From Halopiger djelfimassiliensis (lineage in GTDB: Archaea > Halobacteriota > Halobacteria > Halobacteriales > Natrialbaceae), in assembly GCF_000455365.1 (NCBI RefSeq), contig NZ_HG315688.1:1-64000 (forward strand): a stretch of DNA of 64,000 bases. Direction: 5' to 3'. Positions 54,504 to 63,107 of the stretch are shown one piece after another (position 1 is the first letter of the stretch; the number at the start of each line of letters is the position of its first letter). Under the pieces are notes generated by a model. That model did no database searches. It was given only the letters and a program-made list of their open reading frames with translations, and was not told where the DNA came from. A program made the position numbers and the translations under genes.

Positions 54504-55415
54504 ATGGTATCGACCGTTCGAATCATCGGTGCACCGATAGACTACGGCGCGAACCGGCGTGGAGTCGACATGGGACCGTCCGCGATCCGATACGCGGGAC
54601 TGAGCGACGAACTCGAACAGGCCGGCGTCGAGCCGGTCGACGCGGGAGATCTGCACGTTCCCCGCGCGGAAGAACTGGATCCGGACGCAGACCAGCCGCC
54701 CGAGGGGAACGCGAAGTTCCTCGGGGAGATCGAAGACGGGTGTTCGCGCCTGGCGGACCGGGTCGAAGACACGCTCGCGGACGGGGAGTTCCCGCTCGTA
54801 CTCGGCGGCGACCACTCCGTCGCGATCGGATCGATGCACGGCGCGGCACGCGATGCCGACCTGGGCGTGATCTGGTTCGACGCCCACGCCGACCTCAACA
54901 CGCCACAGACGTCGCCGAGCGGCAACGTCCACGGAATGCCACTCGCCGCGACGCTCGGCCGCGGTGCCTTCGGCGACATGGAGTGGGCACACGCCCCGAC
55001 CGTCCGCGAGGAATCGATCGCCTACGTCGGGCTCCGGAGTATCGACGAGAAAGAGCGCGAGATGGTCCGCGACAGCGAGATGACGGCGTTCACGATGGCC
55101 GACATCGATGAGCGCGGGATCACCGCCGTCGTCGAAGACGCGCTCGAGATCGCGACCGACGGGACCGACGGCGTCCACGTCAGTCTCGACCTCGACTGGC
55201 TCGATCCCAAGGCCGCACCCGGCGTCGGGACGCCCGTCCGCGGCGGCGCCACCTACCGGGAAGCCCACTCCGCGCTCGAAACCGTCTCCGAGTACGACGA
55301 CGCGCTCCGATCGATGGACGTCGTCGAGGTCAACCCCATCCTCGACGAGGCAAACGAAACTGCGACGCTGGCGGCCGAACTCACCGCGAGCGCGTTCGGA
55401 AAGCGTATCCTCTGA
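54504..55415 (+). CDS. rocF: Arginase (ureohydrolase family)
   Basis: A 303-residue manganese enzyme that splits arginine into ornithine and urea. The metal ligands lie in LVLGGDHSVAIGSMHG near 97, WFDAHADLNTPQTSPSGN near 121 and VSLDLDWLDPKAAPGVGTP near 228. The last block with PGVGTPVRGG favours arginase over agmatinase, though the related formimidoylglutamase or agmatinase cannot be fully excluded. Length is typical. It stands between the DtxR and NDH-2 genes. Confidence 0.87.
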   Translation: MVSTVRIIGAPIDYGANRRGVDMGPSAIRYAGLSDELEQAGVEPVDAGDLHVPRAEELDPDADQPPEGNAKFLGEIEDGCSRLADRVEDTLADGEFPLVLGGDHSVAIGSMHGAARDADLGVIWFDAHADLNTPQTSPSGNVHGMPLAATLGRGAFGDMEWAHAPTVREESIAYVGLRSIDEKEREMVRDSEMTAFTMADIDERGITAVVEDALEIATDGTDGVHVSLDLDWLDPKAAPGVGTPVRGGATYREAHSALETVSEYDDALRSMDVVEVNPILDEANETATLAAELTASAFGKRIL

Positions 55416-55497
55416 GCGTACCCTGACGGTTGGGAACGTTGAACACGGTGATGAGCGTTCCAACACCTTTGTATCGTAGTGTTTCAGACTGTGCAGT

Positions 55498-56667
55498 ATG
55501 ACTGAGAACGTCGTCGTACTCGGCGCCGGATACGCCGGCGCGGGTGCGATCAACAAGCTCCAGTCGGAGCTTGGGGGTAACGCACGGCTGACCTGGATCG
55601 CCGACGTCGACTATCACCTCGTTTTGCACGAAGCCCACCGCGTGATCCGTGATCCCGACGTGAGATCCGACATCACGTTCCCGGTCCATGAGGTCGCCGA
55701 CCCGTCGACCCAGTTCATCCGGGACGAGGTCACCGGCCTCGACGTCGACGAGCAGGTCGTCGAACTCGCCGAGGAGGAAAACGTCGAGTACGATTACGTG
55801 CTCGTCGCGCTCGGGACCAAAACCGCCTTCTACGGCATCCCCGGACTCGAGGAACACTCCCTGACGCTGAAGAGCCTCGACGACGCCCTCGAGATCCACG
55901 AGGCCGTCAAGGAGGCCAGCCAGAACGCCACCCGTGGCGAGCCAGCACAGGTCGTCATCGGCGGGGCCGGCCTCTCGGGCATCCAGACGGCCGGCGAAAT
56001 CGCGGAGTTTCGCGACAACCACCGCGCGCCGATCGAGATCCACCTCGTCGAGGCGCTCGAGGAGATCTTCCCCGGCAACGATCCCGAAATTCAGCAGGCC
56101 CTGCGCGACCTGCTCGAGGAAGCCGGCGTCCACATCCACACAGACGACCCGATCACCGAAGCCACCGAAGACCACATCGAGTTCGACGAGGGCGACCCGC
56201 TCGAGCACGACGTCCTCGTCTGGACCGGCGGTATCACGGGCCGTGACGCCCTTGACGACGCCGATGTCGAAAAGGAGCACAACCGCGTCAACGTCTCGGC
56301 GAACTTCCAGACCACCGACGAGCGGGTCTTCGCGATCGGCGACTCGGCGATCATCGATCAGGGCGACCAGCCCGCGCCGCCGACGGCACAGGCCGCCTGG
56401 CAGGCCGCCGAAGTCGTCGGGGAGAACATCGCCCGCGCGATCGAGAACCGACCGCTGAAAACCTGGGAGTACGAGGACAAAGGGACCGTCGTCTCCGTCG
56501 GCGAGAAAGCCGTCGCCCACGAGGTCAAGCCGGCCTTCGGCGTTTCGCTTCCCGTCGACACGTTCGGCGGCTTCCCCGCGAAGAACCTCAAGAAGATGAT
56601 CGCCGCCCGCTGGATCGCGGACATCACCTCCTGGAACGAGGCCCGAAAGTCCTGGTCCTCGCTGTAA
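55498..56667 (+). CDS. Type II NADH dehydrogenase (NDH-2-like)
   Basis: A 389-residue FAD-dependent oxidoreductase that should pass electrons from NADH to quinone without pumping. The FAD motif is VVVLGAGYAGAGA near 5. The second dinucleotide motif is VVIGGAGLSGIQTAGEIAEF near 152, and the flavin-binding end ERVFAIGDSAII near 278. The C-terminal 60 residues give the likely amphipathic membrane contact. A TATA-like TTTGTATC lies about 26 bases before the ATG. Some relatives are sulfide:quinone reductases; their catalytic cysteines are not seen here. Confidence 0.88.
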   Translation: MTENVVVLGAGYAGAGAINKLQSELGGNARLTWIADVDYHLVLHEAHRVIRDPDVRSDITFPVHEVADPSTQFIRDEVTGLDVDEQVVELAEEENVEYDYVLVALGTKTAFYGIPGLEEHSLTLKSLDDALEIHEAVKEASQNATRGEPAQVVIGGAGLSGIQTAGEIAEFRDNHRAPIEIHLVEALEEIFPGNDPEIQQALRDLLEEAGVHIHTDDPITEATEDHIEFDEGDPLEHDVLVWTGGITGRDALDDADVEKEHNRVNVSANFQTTDERVFAIGDSAIIDQGDQPAPPTAQAAWQAAEVVGENIARAIENRPLKTWEYEDKGTVVSVGEKAVAHEVKPAFGVSLPVDTFGGFPAKNLKKMIAARWIADITSWNEARKSWSSL

Positions 56668-56679
56668 CGGCGCTGTTTC

Positions 56680-57549
56680 TCACTCGATTCCGAGTCCGCC
56701 GTCGGGATCGACCGGCGGGACGTCACCGGCCTCGGCCGCTTCGGCGTAGATGTGCCCCCACACGGCAAACGCCATGTTCGTCAGATACGCCGTAAAGACG
56801 TAGTACAGGGGGAACAACAGGAGGGCCCCGAAGACCGTAATCACGAGTACGAACGCGACGATCGACATGGCGATCCCCGCGATACTCGAGAACGCGACGA
56901 GCAACAGGATTCCCTTCAGGTAGTGGATCGAGAAAGCGAACCTGACGAACCGCCAGTCCGCGATCGATTCTTTGAGGCTTCCCGTCCCGATCAACACCGG
57001 GACGATCGCACCCCCGACGTACCCGAGCGCGAGCGCGATGAAGACCCCGGCGGCGACGATCAGGAGAACGCCCACCGGGTCCTCGATCGGAACCGCACCG
57101 AGAACCGCAACACCCATCACGCCCACGAGGGCGACCGTCCACGCGAGGTACACCGCAAACAGGACGAGACCGTCCGTTCCGAGTCCCCCCCAGTCCTCGA
57201 ACGACGGCGGTTCTGGATCGCCACGGGCCGCCGCACGACCGAGGCGGAAGGAGTACCCGTACGAGCACAGCAGGGGTACTACCAGAAATCCGAGGAATAT
57301 CAACACGGAGTCGATCAACAGCGGCCGGCCGCTTCTCCCGAGCGGGAACCGAAACGCGACGTCGAAGAGATCCCTGTCGCCGCCGGACGTGCTCCCCTCG
57401 TCGGACGCGGACGCCGTCGGAATCGGGTCCGCCTGCCGGTGCGACGGATCGGACGTGTCGGACCGATCGTCGCCGAGTTTCCCCCCACACGTGGGACAGA
57501 TGAGCGTCCCCCGTTCGAACGTTTCGTCACATTCGCTGCAGTACGACAT
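56680..57549 (-). CDS. DUF4013-type membrane protein with N-terminal zinc ribbon
   Basis: A 289-residue protein. The N-terminus CSEC...CPTCGGK (residues 4-23) is a zinc ribbon, followed by an acidic, disordered linker of about 45 residues. The DUF4013-like part has about six helices: LIDSVLIFLGFLVVPLLCSY near 78, FEDWGGLGTDGLVLF near 118, and the last VFTAYLTNMAFAVWGHIYAE near 258. Function is unknown. The start is set by the ribbon. It is convergent with NDH-2 (12 bases between stops). Confidence 0.83.
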   Translation of the reverse strand: MSYCSECDETFERGTLICPTCGGKLGDDRSDTSDPSHRQADPIPTASASDEGSTSGGDRDLFDVAFRFPLGRSGRPLLIDSVLIFLGFLVVPLLCSYGYSFRLGRAAARGDPEPPSFEDWGGLGTDGLVLFAVYLAWTVALVGVMGVAVLGAVPIEDPVGVLLIVAAGVFIALALGYVGGAIVPVLIGTGSLKESIADWRFVRFAFSIHYLKGILLLVAFSSIAGIAMSIVAFVLVITVFGALLLFPLYYVFTAYLTNMAFAVWGHIYAEAAEAGDVPPVDPDGGLGIE

Positions 57550-57613
57550 GAGCGAGCGTTCGGTCGTTGCCCCATAACTGTTATGTTTCCTGTAGCTGCG
57601 TTCCGAATACGAG

Positions 57614-58123
57614 TCACTCCTCGTCGGTCCCCATCGGCCGCGCCGGTACACCCGCGACGGTGGTCCCCGGTTCGACATCGGTCGTGACGAGCGAGTTCGC
57701 GGCCACGCTCGCGTCCGCGCCGATCTCCACGCCCGGCAACACGATGGCCCCCGCACCGATCATCGCCCGCTCTCCCACGACGACCTCGCCGGTCCGGTAC
57801 TCGTCCTGTAGAAACTCGTGACAGAGGATCGTCGCGTCGTAGCCGACGATGGCGTGGTCCTCGAGCGTGATCAACTCGGGCCAGAACACGTCCGGCGTGG
57901 CCTCGAGCCCCCAAGAGACGCCGTCGCCGACGGAGACACCGAGCCGGCGCAGGCACCACCGCCGGAGCCGCAGGCTCGGGGCGATCCGGGCGAGCCAGAC
58001 GATCACGTAGTTGATCGCGAGCCGAAGCGGGTGCTTCGCGTCCGTCCAGTAGGCCAGCGAGTTCCGTGCCCCCGGCGTCGGATGGCGACGCACCCGGTCG
58101 TGACGTGAAGTGTCGTCGGTCAC
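57614..58123 (-). CDS. Hexapeptide-repeat (left-handed beta-helix) acyltransferase
   Basis: A 169-residue protein. The N-terminal half is helical and amphipathic (LRLAINYVIVWLARIAPSLR). The second half carries hexapeptide repeats: AIVGYDATILCHEF near 92, then GERAMIGAGAIVLPGVEIGA near 117 and AGVPARPMG at the end. Such enzymes transfer acetyl or other acyl groups to sugars. No sugar gene is adjacent. It lies 53 bases from the Nmad3-like gene on the same strand. Confidence 0.85.
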   Translation of the reverse strand: MTDDTSRHDRVRRHPTPGARNSLAYWTDAKHPLRLAINYVIVWLARIAPSLRLRRWCLRRLGVSVGDGVSWGLEATPDVFWPELITLEDHAIVGYDATILCHEFLQDEYRTGEVVVGERAMIGAGAIVLPGVEIGADASVAANSLVTTDVEPGTTVAGVPARPMGTDEE

Positions 58124-58175
58124 TCGCGGAGTGTTCGACCGAACAGTACAAGAAATCGACCGATTCGATGCGGCG

Positions 58176-58997
58176 TCACCGGGTCGACTCGACCGTCGCA
58201 GCGTCGGCGGTCCGCTCGCCGGGCCGGCCGACCCGTCGGCGGAACACCTCGCCGGTCAGTTCACAGCGGTAGGCCGGCTTGAACATCATGTTCTCACCAC
58301 CGGCCCGGACGTTCCAAGCGGACGCGATTTCCTCGCGCAAGTAGTATTGAGCCCGCTGGTTGCCCGGTTTCACGTAGTAGTCACTGAGCCGGATCGGGTG
58401 CCGGTCGAAGAGTCCACCCGGCTTCCGGCCATCGACGATCACCACCGTCTTCTCCGCCCGATAGAGTTCACCGTTTCGGGCGCGTTTCGCGTGTGCGTTC
58501 TCCGGATGGGCTGCGAGGATCGCCTCGCGTTCCTCCGCGGACATCTCGGGGGTCACCACGTCGACATCGTCGACGGTGAAATACCCGATCAGGTACCGGT
58601 GGGCGCGGTCGCCACCCGGGCGGCGCAGGCCCGCGTAGAACCCGACGACGTCGCCGGGCTCGAGGGCGCGAAGCCGGGTGACGTAGCCGCTGGTGCGGTG
58701 TTCGCCGTAGGTCAGCGCCTCGAAGTGAGGGTCGCGATGGAGCGGCCAGGACGCGAGGGCGTCGCCGGTAACCGACTCGGCACCGTCACGGACCGGCTGG
58801 GGCTCGATCCGGGTTGTGAGATCGGCCGCGACTCGGTCGTCGCCACGGAGCTCCCACGAGCCGAGTGTTTCGGATTCGGTCGTCTCGCGGGTCTTCTCCG
58901 GAATCGGAACGTACTCGAACCGCCCGTCGTCGTACAGCGGTCCCAGCACCCCGAGGTTGGTGCTATCCGCGCCGACGCCTGCAAGGACGACCGTCAT
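58176..58997 (-). CDS. Nmad3-like (nucleotide-modification-associated) protein
   Basis: A 273-residue protein. The N-terminal VLAGVGADSTNLGVLGPLYD, then FEYVPIPE, follows the pattern of the nucleotide modification associated domain 3 (DS.N.G...P...DG....PIP). GDVVGFYAGLRRPGG near 118 and RYLIGYFTVDDVDVV near 135 resemble the later ASCH-like part. It may process or sense modified bases, but no modification genes are in sight, so this role is uncertain. A lone gene, divergent from the zinc-finger gene at 59111. Confidence 0.6.
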   Translation of the reverse strand: MTVVLAGVGADSTNLGVLGPLYDDGRFEYVPIPEKTRETTESETLGSWELRGDDRVAADLTTRIEPQPVRDGAESVTGDALASWPLHRDPHFEALTYGEHRTSGYVTRLRALEPGDVVGFYAGLRRPGGDRAHRYLIGYFTVDDVDVVTPEMSAEEREAILAAHPENAHAKRARNGELYRAEKTVVIVDGRKPGGLFDRHPIRLSDYYVKPGNQRAQYYLREEIASAWNVRAGGENMMFKPAYRCELTGEVFRRRVGRPGERTADAATVESTR

Positions 58998-59110
58998 TCG
59001 TGTACGTGCTGGAAGAGGACGGCGATAAAGCCCCCGATGGTCGGCGGTCTCGATCCGTCGGGTATCCTGAGAAAAGCTTGATGCGGCGCGATGGCGTAGG
59101 GTAACCGCTA

Positions 59111-59308
59111 ATGGCTAGGGAGCGAGCGGCGGCGGTCTGTACGGCGTGTGAAAACGTGCTCGCGGTCACCGTCTGGGAGGACGGCTCGGTCCACCCGATC
59201 GGCACCGGCGCGACGTGTTCGTGTGGCAACGAGACGTTCGACGTACTCGACGACAGCGAACTCGAGGACGTTCCGGACGTCGACGATCGGGGACGACCGC
59301 AAGCGTAG
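59111..59308 (+). CDS. Small zinc-ribbon protein, 65 residues
   Basis: CTAC near residue 10 and CSCG near 36 form two Cys pairs of a zinc ribbon. The rest is acidic. The family is unknown. The ORF has a proper ATG and coding-type third positions. A similar small protein follows 97 bases downstream. Confidence 0.7.
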   Translation: MARERAAAVCTACENVLAVTVWEDGSVHPIGTGATCSCGNETFDVLDDSELEDVPDVDDRGRPQA

Positions 59309-59405
59309 CGGTGCTCGGCCGGCCGGCCGCGTCGGCGGGTCGACGCGGCTACGGCACCGAGCGTGCCAGCTACAGCCTTTTCTTCGCCCGGATGCTGGAT
59401 ACCAT

Positions 59406-59564
59406 ATGGCATCCAAAGCACCGGTCGAATGCCCGCTCTGTCGAGAGGATCCACCGTCGGATCAGAAACTCGAGGAACACCTGATGGCGGCGCATTCGAA
59501 GCGCAAACTGGCGAAGTTCGTCGTCAGCGAGACGCGAGCGATGACCGAGGGCGACATCTCGTAA
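59406..59564 (+). CDS. Small C2H2-type zinc-finger protein, 52 residues
   Basis: CPLC near residue 9 and EEHLMAAHSKRKLAKF near 23 give a C2H2-like finger (C-x2-C...H-x4-H). MASKAPVECPLC is the start; the open frame upstream lacks coding character. It may bind nucleic acid. Short single fingers of this type are common in haloarchaea. Confidence 0.7.
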   Translation: MASKAPVECPLCREDPPSDQKLEEHLMAAHSKRKLAKFVVSETRAMTEGDIS

Positions 59565-59693
59565 GGCGACTCGCGGCCAGTATCCGGGCCGGCTCCGCGG
59601 GTCGGGATAACGGCGATAGGTGGGAGAGTGTCGATTGGCTGTTGCCAACGGGCCACGGAGCCGGCGTCCCGCCGTGGCCGAGCCGCCACCTCG

Positions 59694-59924
59694 CTACTCG
59701 CCGGCGGAGTCGCGAGCCTCGGCGTCGACGGCCGCGGAGTCAGATCCCGAACCGCGCTCGAGGACCCCCGGCGAAACCGGACAGCCACACGAGCCGGCGG
59801 TGGCCTCGAGCGGCCCGGCCACCGACACCCGCACGATCGGCGTCCCGCACCGCTGACAGGGGGTCGCCCACGACGGCGGATCGATGTCGACGCGGTCGAC
59901 AGGATCGAAGACGGCCGACCCACG
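59694..59924 (-). other. Zinc-ribbon-like open frame without a start codon
   Basis: After a stop at 59925-59927 the minus-strand frame reads 76 codons. It includes WATPCQRCGTPIVRVSVAG and then GSCGCPVSP, the Cys pattern of a small zinc ribbon with strong coding-type codon use. No ATG, GTG or TTG occurs before the first Cys pair. Either the gene has lost its start through a frameshift, or the sequence carries an indel. A rare start codon is the third option. Confidence 0.45.
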
Positions 59925-60347
59925 TCACGCGCTGGCGCGCACAGTCACGGGTTCGCCGCTCCGGCGTCTCCCCGGTGGTCTCCCTCAAGTGCCTCCCACC
60001 GCCATCCAAGGCGTCCCTGTAACCAATATTATCAGTCACTCGAGACGACTAGTCAGTTCGAGTCGGACTCGAGACCTAAATCGAAAAATCGCAGGACTGC
60101 AACGGTTCAAGGGGGTGCTGTAACCCTTCCAGTCACCGCTGATTATCAGAATTGAAAGTGTGTTCGTTGCCGTGAACAATCACGATCCCCTAGATATATA
60201 TGCATCTCCTACAGTGCCCATTACCAGCACCAAACGCGGCGAGGAAGTGCGGTATGGCGCGACGGGCTCCACCCCCAAGCGCCAGTGGGCCGGTTTCACG
60301 CCGGCCATCATAAGCTTTCCCGCCCGTTTGGGGTGCTGTGATAACAT
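59925..60347. other. Upstream region of the pilin pair
   Basis: About 420 bases without a gene. It is AT-richer than most gaps (for instance CTAGATATATATGCATC near 60190). ATCATAAGC at 60307-60315 is a likely TATA element about 37 bases before the pilin ATG. A 90-codon plus-strand frame (60160-60429) runs into the pilin and lacks coding character. Confidence 0.45.
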
Positions 60348-60833
60348 ATGGACGCGAAAATCATCCGCGACAAACTCGTCGGAAACGACGAGGAACGTGC
60401 CGTATCGCCGGTCATCGGGGTCATCCTGATGGTCGCAATCACCGTCATCCTCGCAGCCGTCATCGCTGCGTTCGTGTTGGACATGGGTGACAGCATCGAC
60501 CAGGAAGCACAGGCCGGTGTCCAGATGGAGTTCGATTCGGACAGCGGAGAACTCGACGTCGAGTTGACCTCCGAAGGTAACTCCGAATACTGGCAACTTC
60601 GCGGCGACTACTACGACAATACGGGCGGCGACTGGGTTTCCGAAAACGGCAATTACAGCAACCTGAGCGGCGCTGGAGACACGCTAACGATCGATTGTTC
60701 GGACCCCTCCAGCGGATATTCCCTGAACTCCTCCAGTAACGACGAGACCGGTAAGCTGACGGTCGTTGCGTCTCAGGACGGCGAGTCGTGGACGAACGTC
60801 GGTAGCCAGGAGTGGGAATGTGGTAACCCATGA
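60348..60833 (+). CDS. Archaeal type IV pilin, copy 1
   Basis: A 161-residue prepilin. The N-terminus is short and charged, followed by ERAVSPVIGVILMVAITVIL (about residues 16-35), the class III signal cut by PibD just before the hydrophobic helix. The helix continues to FVLDMGDS. The exposed domain is acidic, Ser/Asn/Gly-rich, with sequons such as NYS. The family is the haloarchaeal Pilin_N type. The secretion ATPase and membrane platform are not adjacent, so it must use one encoded elsewhere. Its stop overlaps the next start (ATGA). Confidence 0.92.
   Translation: MDAKIIRDKLVGNDEERAVSPVIGVILMVAITVILAAVIAAFVLDMGDSIDQEAQAGVQMEFDSDSGELDVELTSEGNSEYWQLRGDYYDNTGGDWVSENGNYSNLSGAGDTLTIDCSDPSSGYSLNSSSNDETGKLTVVASQDGESWTNVGSQEWECGNP
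60768..60806 (+). repeat. 39-bp exact repeat shared by both pilin genes
   Basis: The 39 bases encoding the end of ASQDGESWTNVGS are identical at 60768-60806 and 61244-61282, while the middle parts of the genes differ. The segment marks recent duplication or gene conversion between the paralogues. Confidence 0.85.
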
Positions 60834-61300
60834 ATTTGAAGGAGGTTCGCTCGAAGCTTGTCGGGAGTGAGGAGGAGCGTGCCGTCTCTCCCGTCATCGG
60901 TGTGATCCTGATGGTAGCGATCACGGTCATCCTGGCCGCTGTGATCGCCGCGTTCGTGCTCGATATGGGCGACAGCATCGACCAAGAAGCACAAGCCGGC
61001 GCTCAGATGGAATACGACACGGACGATGCCGAGCTGACGGTTGAGCTCACCTCGGAGGGCAACTCCAACTACTGGGAGGTCCGTGGCGATTACTACGATG
61101 CAAGTAATAGCGCGTGGGTCAGCGATAACGAGAACTACACCTCTCTAAGCGGCGCTGGCGATACGCTTAAGCTCTCGTGCGATAGCAGCGGCGGCTATCG
61201 ACTCAACGAAAGTGCCGGCGACAGTGGAACGGTAACCATCGTCGCGTCTCAGGACGGCGAGTCGTGGACGAACGTCGGTAGCAAAGACTGGGAGTGCTAA
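60830..61300 (+). CDS. Archaeal type IV pilin, copy 2
   Basis: A 156-residue paralogue of the preceding pilin. The class III signal ERAVSPVIGVILMVAITVIL and the stretch to DSIDQEAQAG are the same. The exposed domain differs in the middle (YYDASNSAWVSDNENY) and ends nearly identically (SWTNVGSKDWEC). Both proteins have a C-terminal Cys pair that could form a disulfide (near 118 and at the end). The ATG overlaps the stop of copy 1, so the two should be made in similar amounts and may form one filament. Confidence 0.92.
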   Translation: MNLKEVRSKLVGSEEERAVSPVIGVILMVAITVILAAVIAAFVLDMGDSIDQEAQAGAQMEYDTDDAELTVELTSEGNSNYWEVRGDYYDASNSAWVSDNENYTSLSGAGDTLKLSCDSSGGYRLNESAGDSGTVTIVASQDGESWTNVGSKDWEC

Positions 61301-62068
61301 CGTAGCACAACCGTTCTCAGTTATTTAGACGCTGCATCGGACATCGGTTTCATAGCGTTTTTTGGATTGATGAAAACCCGCCGTATCTACGGTCAGTGCT
61401 GTTCTCACGGAATACGTCCCGTCGATACCGACGGACCGCTTGACGGGATCGAAATTCGTGCGTTCGTCGGGTGAGTAAAGTGGTTCGGAGCAAGAAATCA
61501 CGTCTCTCGAGCAACTACGACCGACAAACCGCGTCCAACGTCGGGGGTCGCAAGAAAACGGCTCATTCTGTCACCACTCCCGATCTAGTCTCTACAGGGT
61601 ATGCGCCACAATAACACAGACATCGATGGCGGCCGTCCGTAATCGCTCGCCAGTCACGTCTACGGAGTTTCTGGGTGACTCGATCGAATGCCACCACTGG
61701 ACTGCCCCACCGGGAGGAAAGAGAGGACGACCGCTGTGACGAGGGCAAAGCCGATCGCGAGGAGTTTCATCGGTGGATTTCCACCTCGATTGATCGTTCG
61801 TGGGCCGTCTTGTGATTCTATTGGACGGTATCAACGCGATCGACACTCCAGTCGGATGAACGGTCCCACCCGCGAACCACACCGTGACCGACGGATTTGC
61901 GTACTCCTTCACACGGGAGCACTCGCTACATCGATGGGAGCGATCGTCACGCCGACTACCTCCAAACAGTCTGTCGACTATCCGATAATATGCAGAAGAC
62001 AATAGTTGGATTTTCGGCCGCCTCAGGGGTACGAGCGGCTAAGAGTTGAACACTTAGGGAATATGAAG
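61301..62068. other. Gene-poor stretch between the pilins and tRNA-Pro
   Basis: About 770 bases with no well supported gene. Open frames at 61592-62002 (minus) and 61688-62005 (plus) lack coding character. A 36-codon hydrophobic frame lies at 61660-61770 (listed separately). Confidence 0.45.
61660..61770 (-). CDS. Possible 36-residue membrane peptide
   Basis: The peptide begins MKLLAIGFALVTAVVLSFLP, one membrane helix after a Lys, then a short polar tail. It has an ATG and a stop, but no TATA box or ribosome-binding site that I trust. Small hydrophobic peptides are common in haloarchaea, so it is kept as a candidate. Confidence 0.3.
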   Translation of the reverse strand: MKLLAIGFALVTAVVLSFLPVGQSSGGIRSSHPETP

Positions 62069-62139
62069 TGGGACCGCCGAGAATTGAACTCGGGTCCTAC
62101 GGACCCCATCCGCAGAGGATACCACTACCCCACGGTCCC
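62069..62139 (-). tRNA. tRNA-Pro (anticodon GGG)
   Basis: Read on the minus strand the gene starts GGGACCG and ends CGGTCCC plus discriminator A, a perfect 7-bp acceptor stem. The D arm is GGGT/ATCC. The anticodon stem TGCGG/CCGTA holds the loop ATGGGGT, giving anticodon GGG after the invariant T33. The T arm is CCGAG-TTCAATT-CTCGG. CCA is not encoded. No intron is present. Confidence 0.93.
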
Positions 62140-62164
62140 GCACGTGAACCGAGGACCGTCTGCC

Positions 62165-62171
62165 GTTTAAG
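62165..62171 (-). promoter_or_regulatory. TATA box of tRNA-Pro
   Basis: On the minus strand CTTAAAC lies about 29 bases before the first base of the tRNA, a normal archaeal promoter spacing. Confidence 0.5.
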
Positions 62172-62198
62172 CGTGTCGTTTCGCGATCGTCGTCGGGA

Positions 62199-63107
62199 TC
62201 ACACCAGCACCCGCTCGAGGTCGACGACAACACCCTCGTCCGCATCGGGGTCGCCCACGACTTCCCCGAGACAAACCGCTGCCTCGTCGGGCGTGACACA
62301 CGCCACGAGCTCCCCGTGATCGGCCGCGTCGTCGGCCTCGAGCACGCCCGGGGCGTAAACCGGCGCACCGGTGGCCACCTCGCGGGCCGCGCTCTCGGCG
62401 ATCACGACCCGGGGAATCCCCTCGAGGATCCGTTCGGCCGGATCGACGACCTCGAAAAGCGGCTCGGGGTCGTCGTCCTCGATCCAGAAGGAAAGCGCGT
62501 CGAGGAACTCGTGTGCGGAGTGGAGGTCCGTGTCGTCGAACGGCGTCGTCGCCGTCCGGCGCAGGTGTCCCATATGGGCACCCGTCCCGAGCGCCAGCCC
62601 GAGATCGTGACAGAGTTTGCGGACGTAGGTCCCGCTCTCGCATCGGATTCGTAACAGGAGCCGTCGCGAATCGCGCTCGAGCACCTCGAGGTCGTAGATT
62701 TCGCGCACGCGGAGGCGACGCGCGACCGCGCTCTTCCGGGGCGGCTTCTGGTAGATCGGCCCCTCGAACGCCGCGACGACCGACTCGGCGTCGCTTGGGA
62801 CCGGTGCGTGACACTCGAGGACGGTGACGTACTCCTTTGGTCCCTCGAGAAAGACCTGTGCGAGCCGCGTCGCGTCGCCGAGCATGACCGGCAGACAGCC
62901 GGTTACCTTCGGATCGAGCGTGCCGGCGTGGGCTGCCCGGTCGATAGTGGCGTCGGCGCCGCGTTCGGCCAGCGTCTCCGCGACGGCGTCGCGAAGCCAG
63001 CCGCTGACCTGATGGGAGGACGGCCCGGGCGGTTTGTCGAGGTTGACGACGCCGAACGTGAGCAATTCGGCGGGCGGACGGTCTTCGGGTGGGCCACGGA
63101 GCGCCAT
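62199..63107 (-). CDS. truB: Pseudouridine synthase Cbf5/TruB (H/ACA RNP)
   Basis: A 302-residue archaeal Cbf5-like enzyme that converts uridine to pseudouridine in tRNA and, with H/ACA guide RNA proteins, in rRNA. The TruB core begins NLDKPPGPSSHQVSGWL near 22. The catalytic Asp is in AAHAGTLDPKVTGCLPV near 58. CESGTYVRKLCHDLGLALG near 155 and GAHMGHLRRT follow. The C-terminal 80 residues form the PUA domain. Its start overlaps the cmk stop by one base (TAATG), so the two are coupled. Confidence 0.94.
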   Translation of the reverse strand: MALRGPPEDRPPAELLTFGVVNLDKPPGPSSHQVSGWLRDAVAETLAERGADATIDRAAHAGTLDPKVTGCLPVMLGDATRLAQVFLEGPKEYVTVLECHAPVPSDAESVVAAFEGPIYQKPPRKSAVARRLRVREIYDLEVLERDSRRLLLRIRCESGTYVRKLCHDLGLALGTGAHMGHLRRTATTPFDDTDLHSAHEFLDALSFWIEDDDPEPLFEVVDPAERILEGIPRVVIAESAAREVATGAPVYAPGVLEADDAADHGELVACVTPDEAAVCLGEVVGDPDADEGVVVDLERVLV

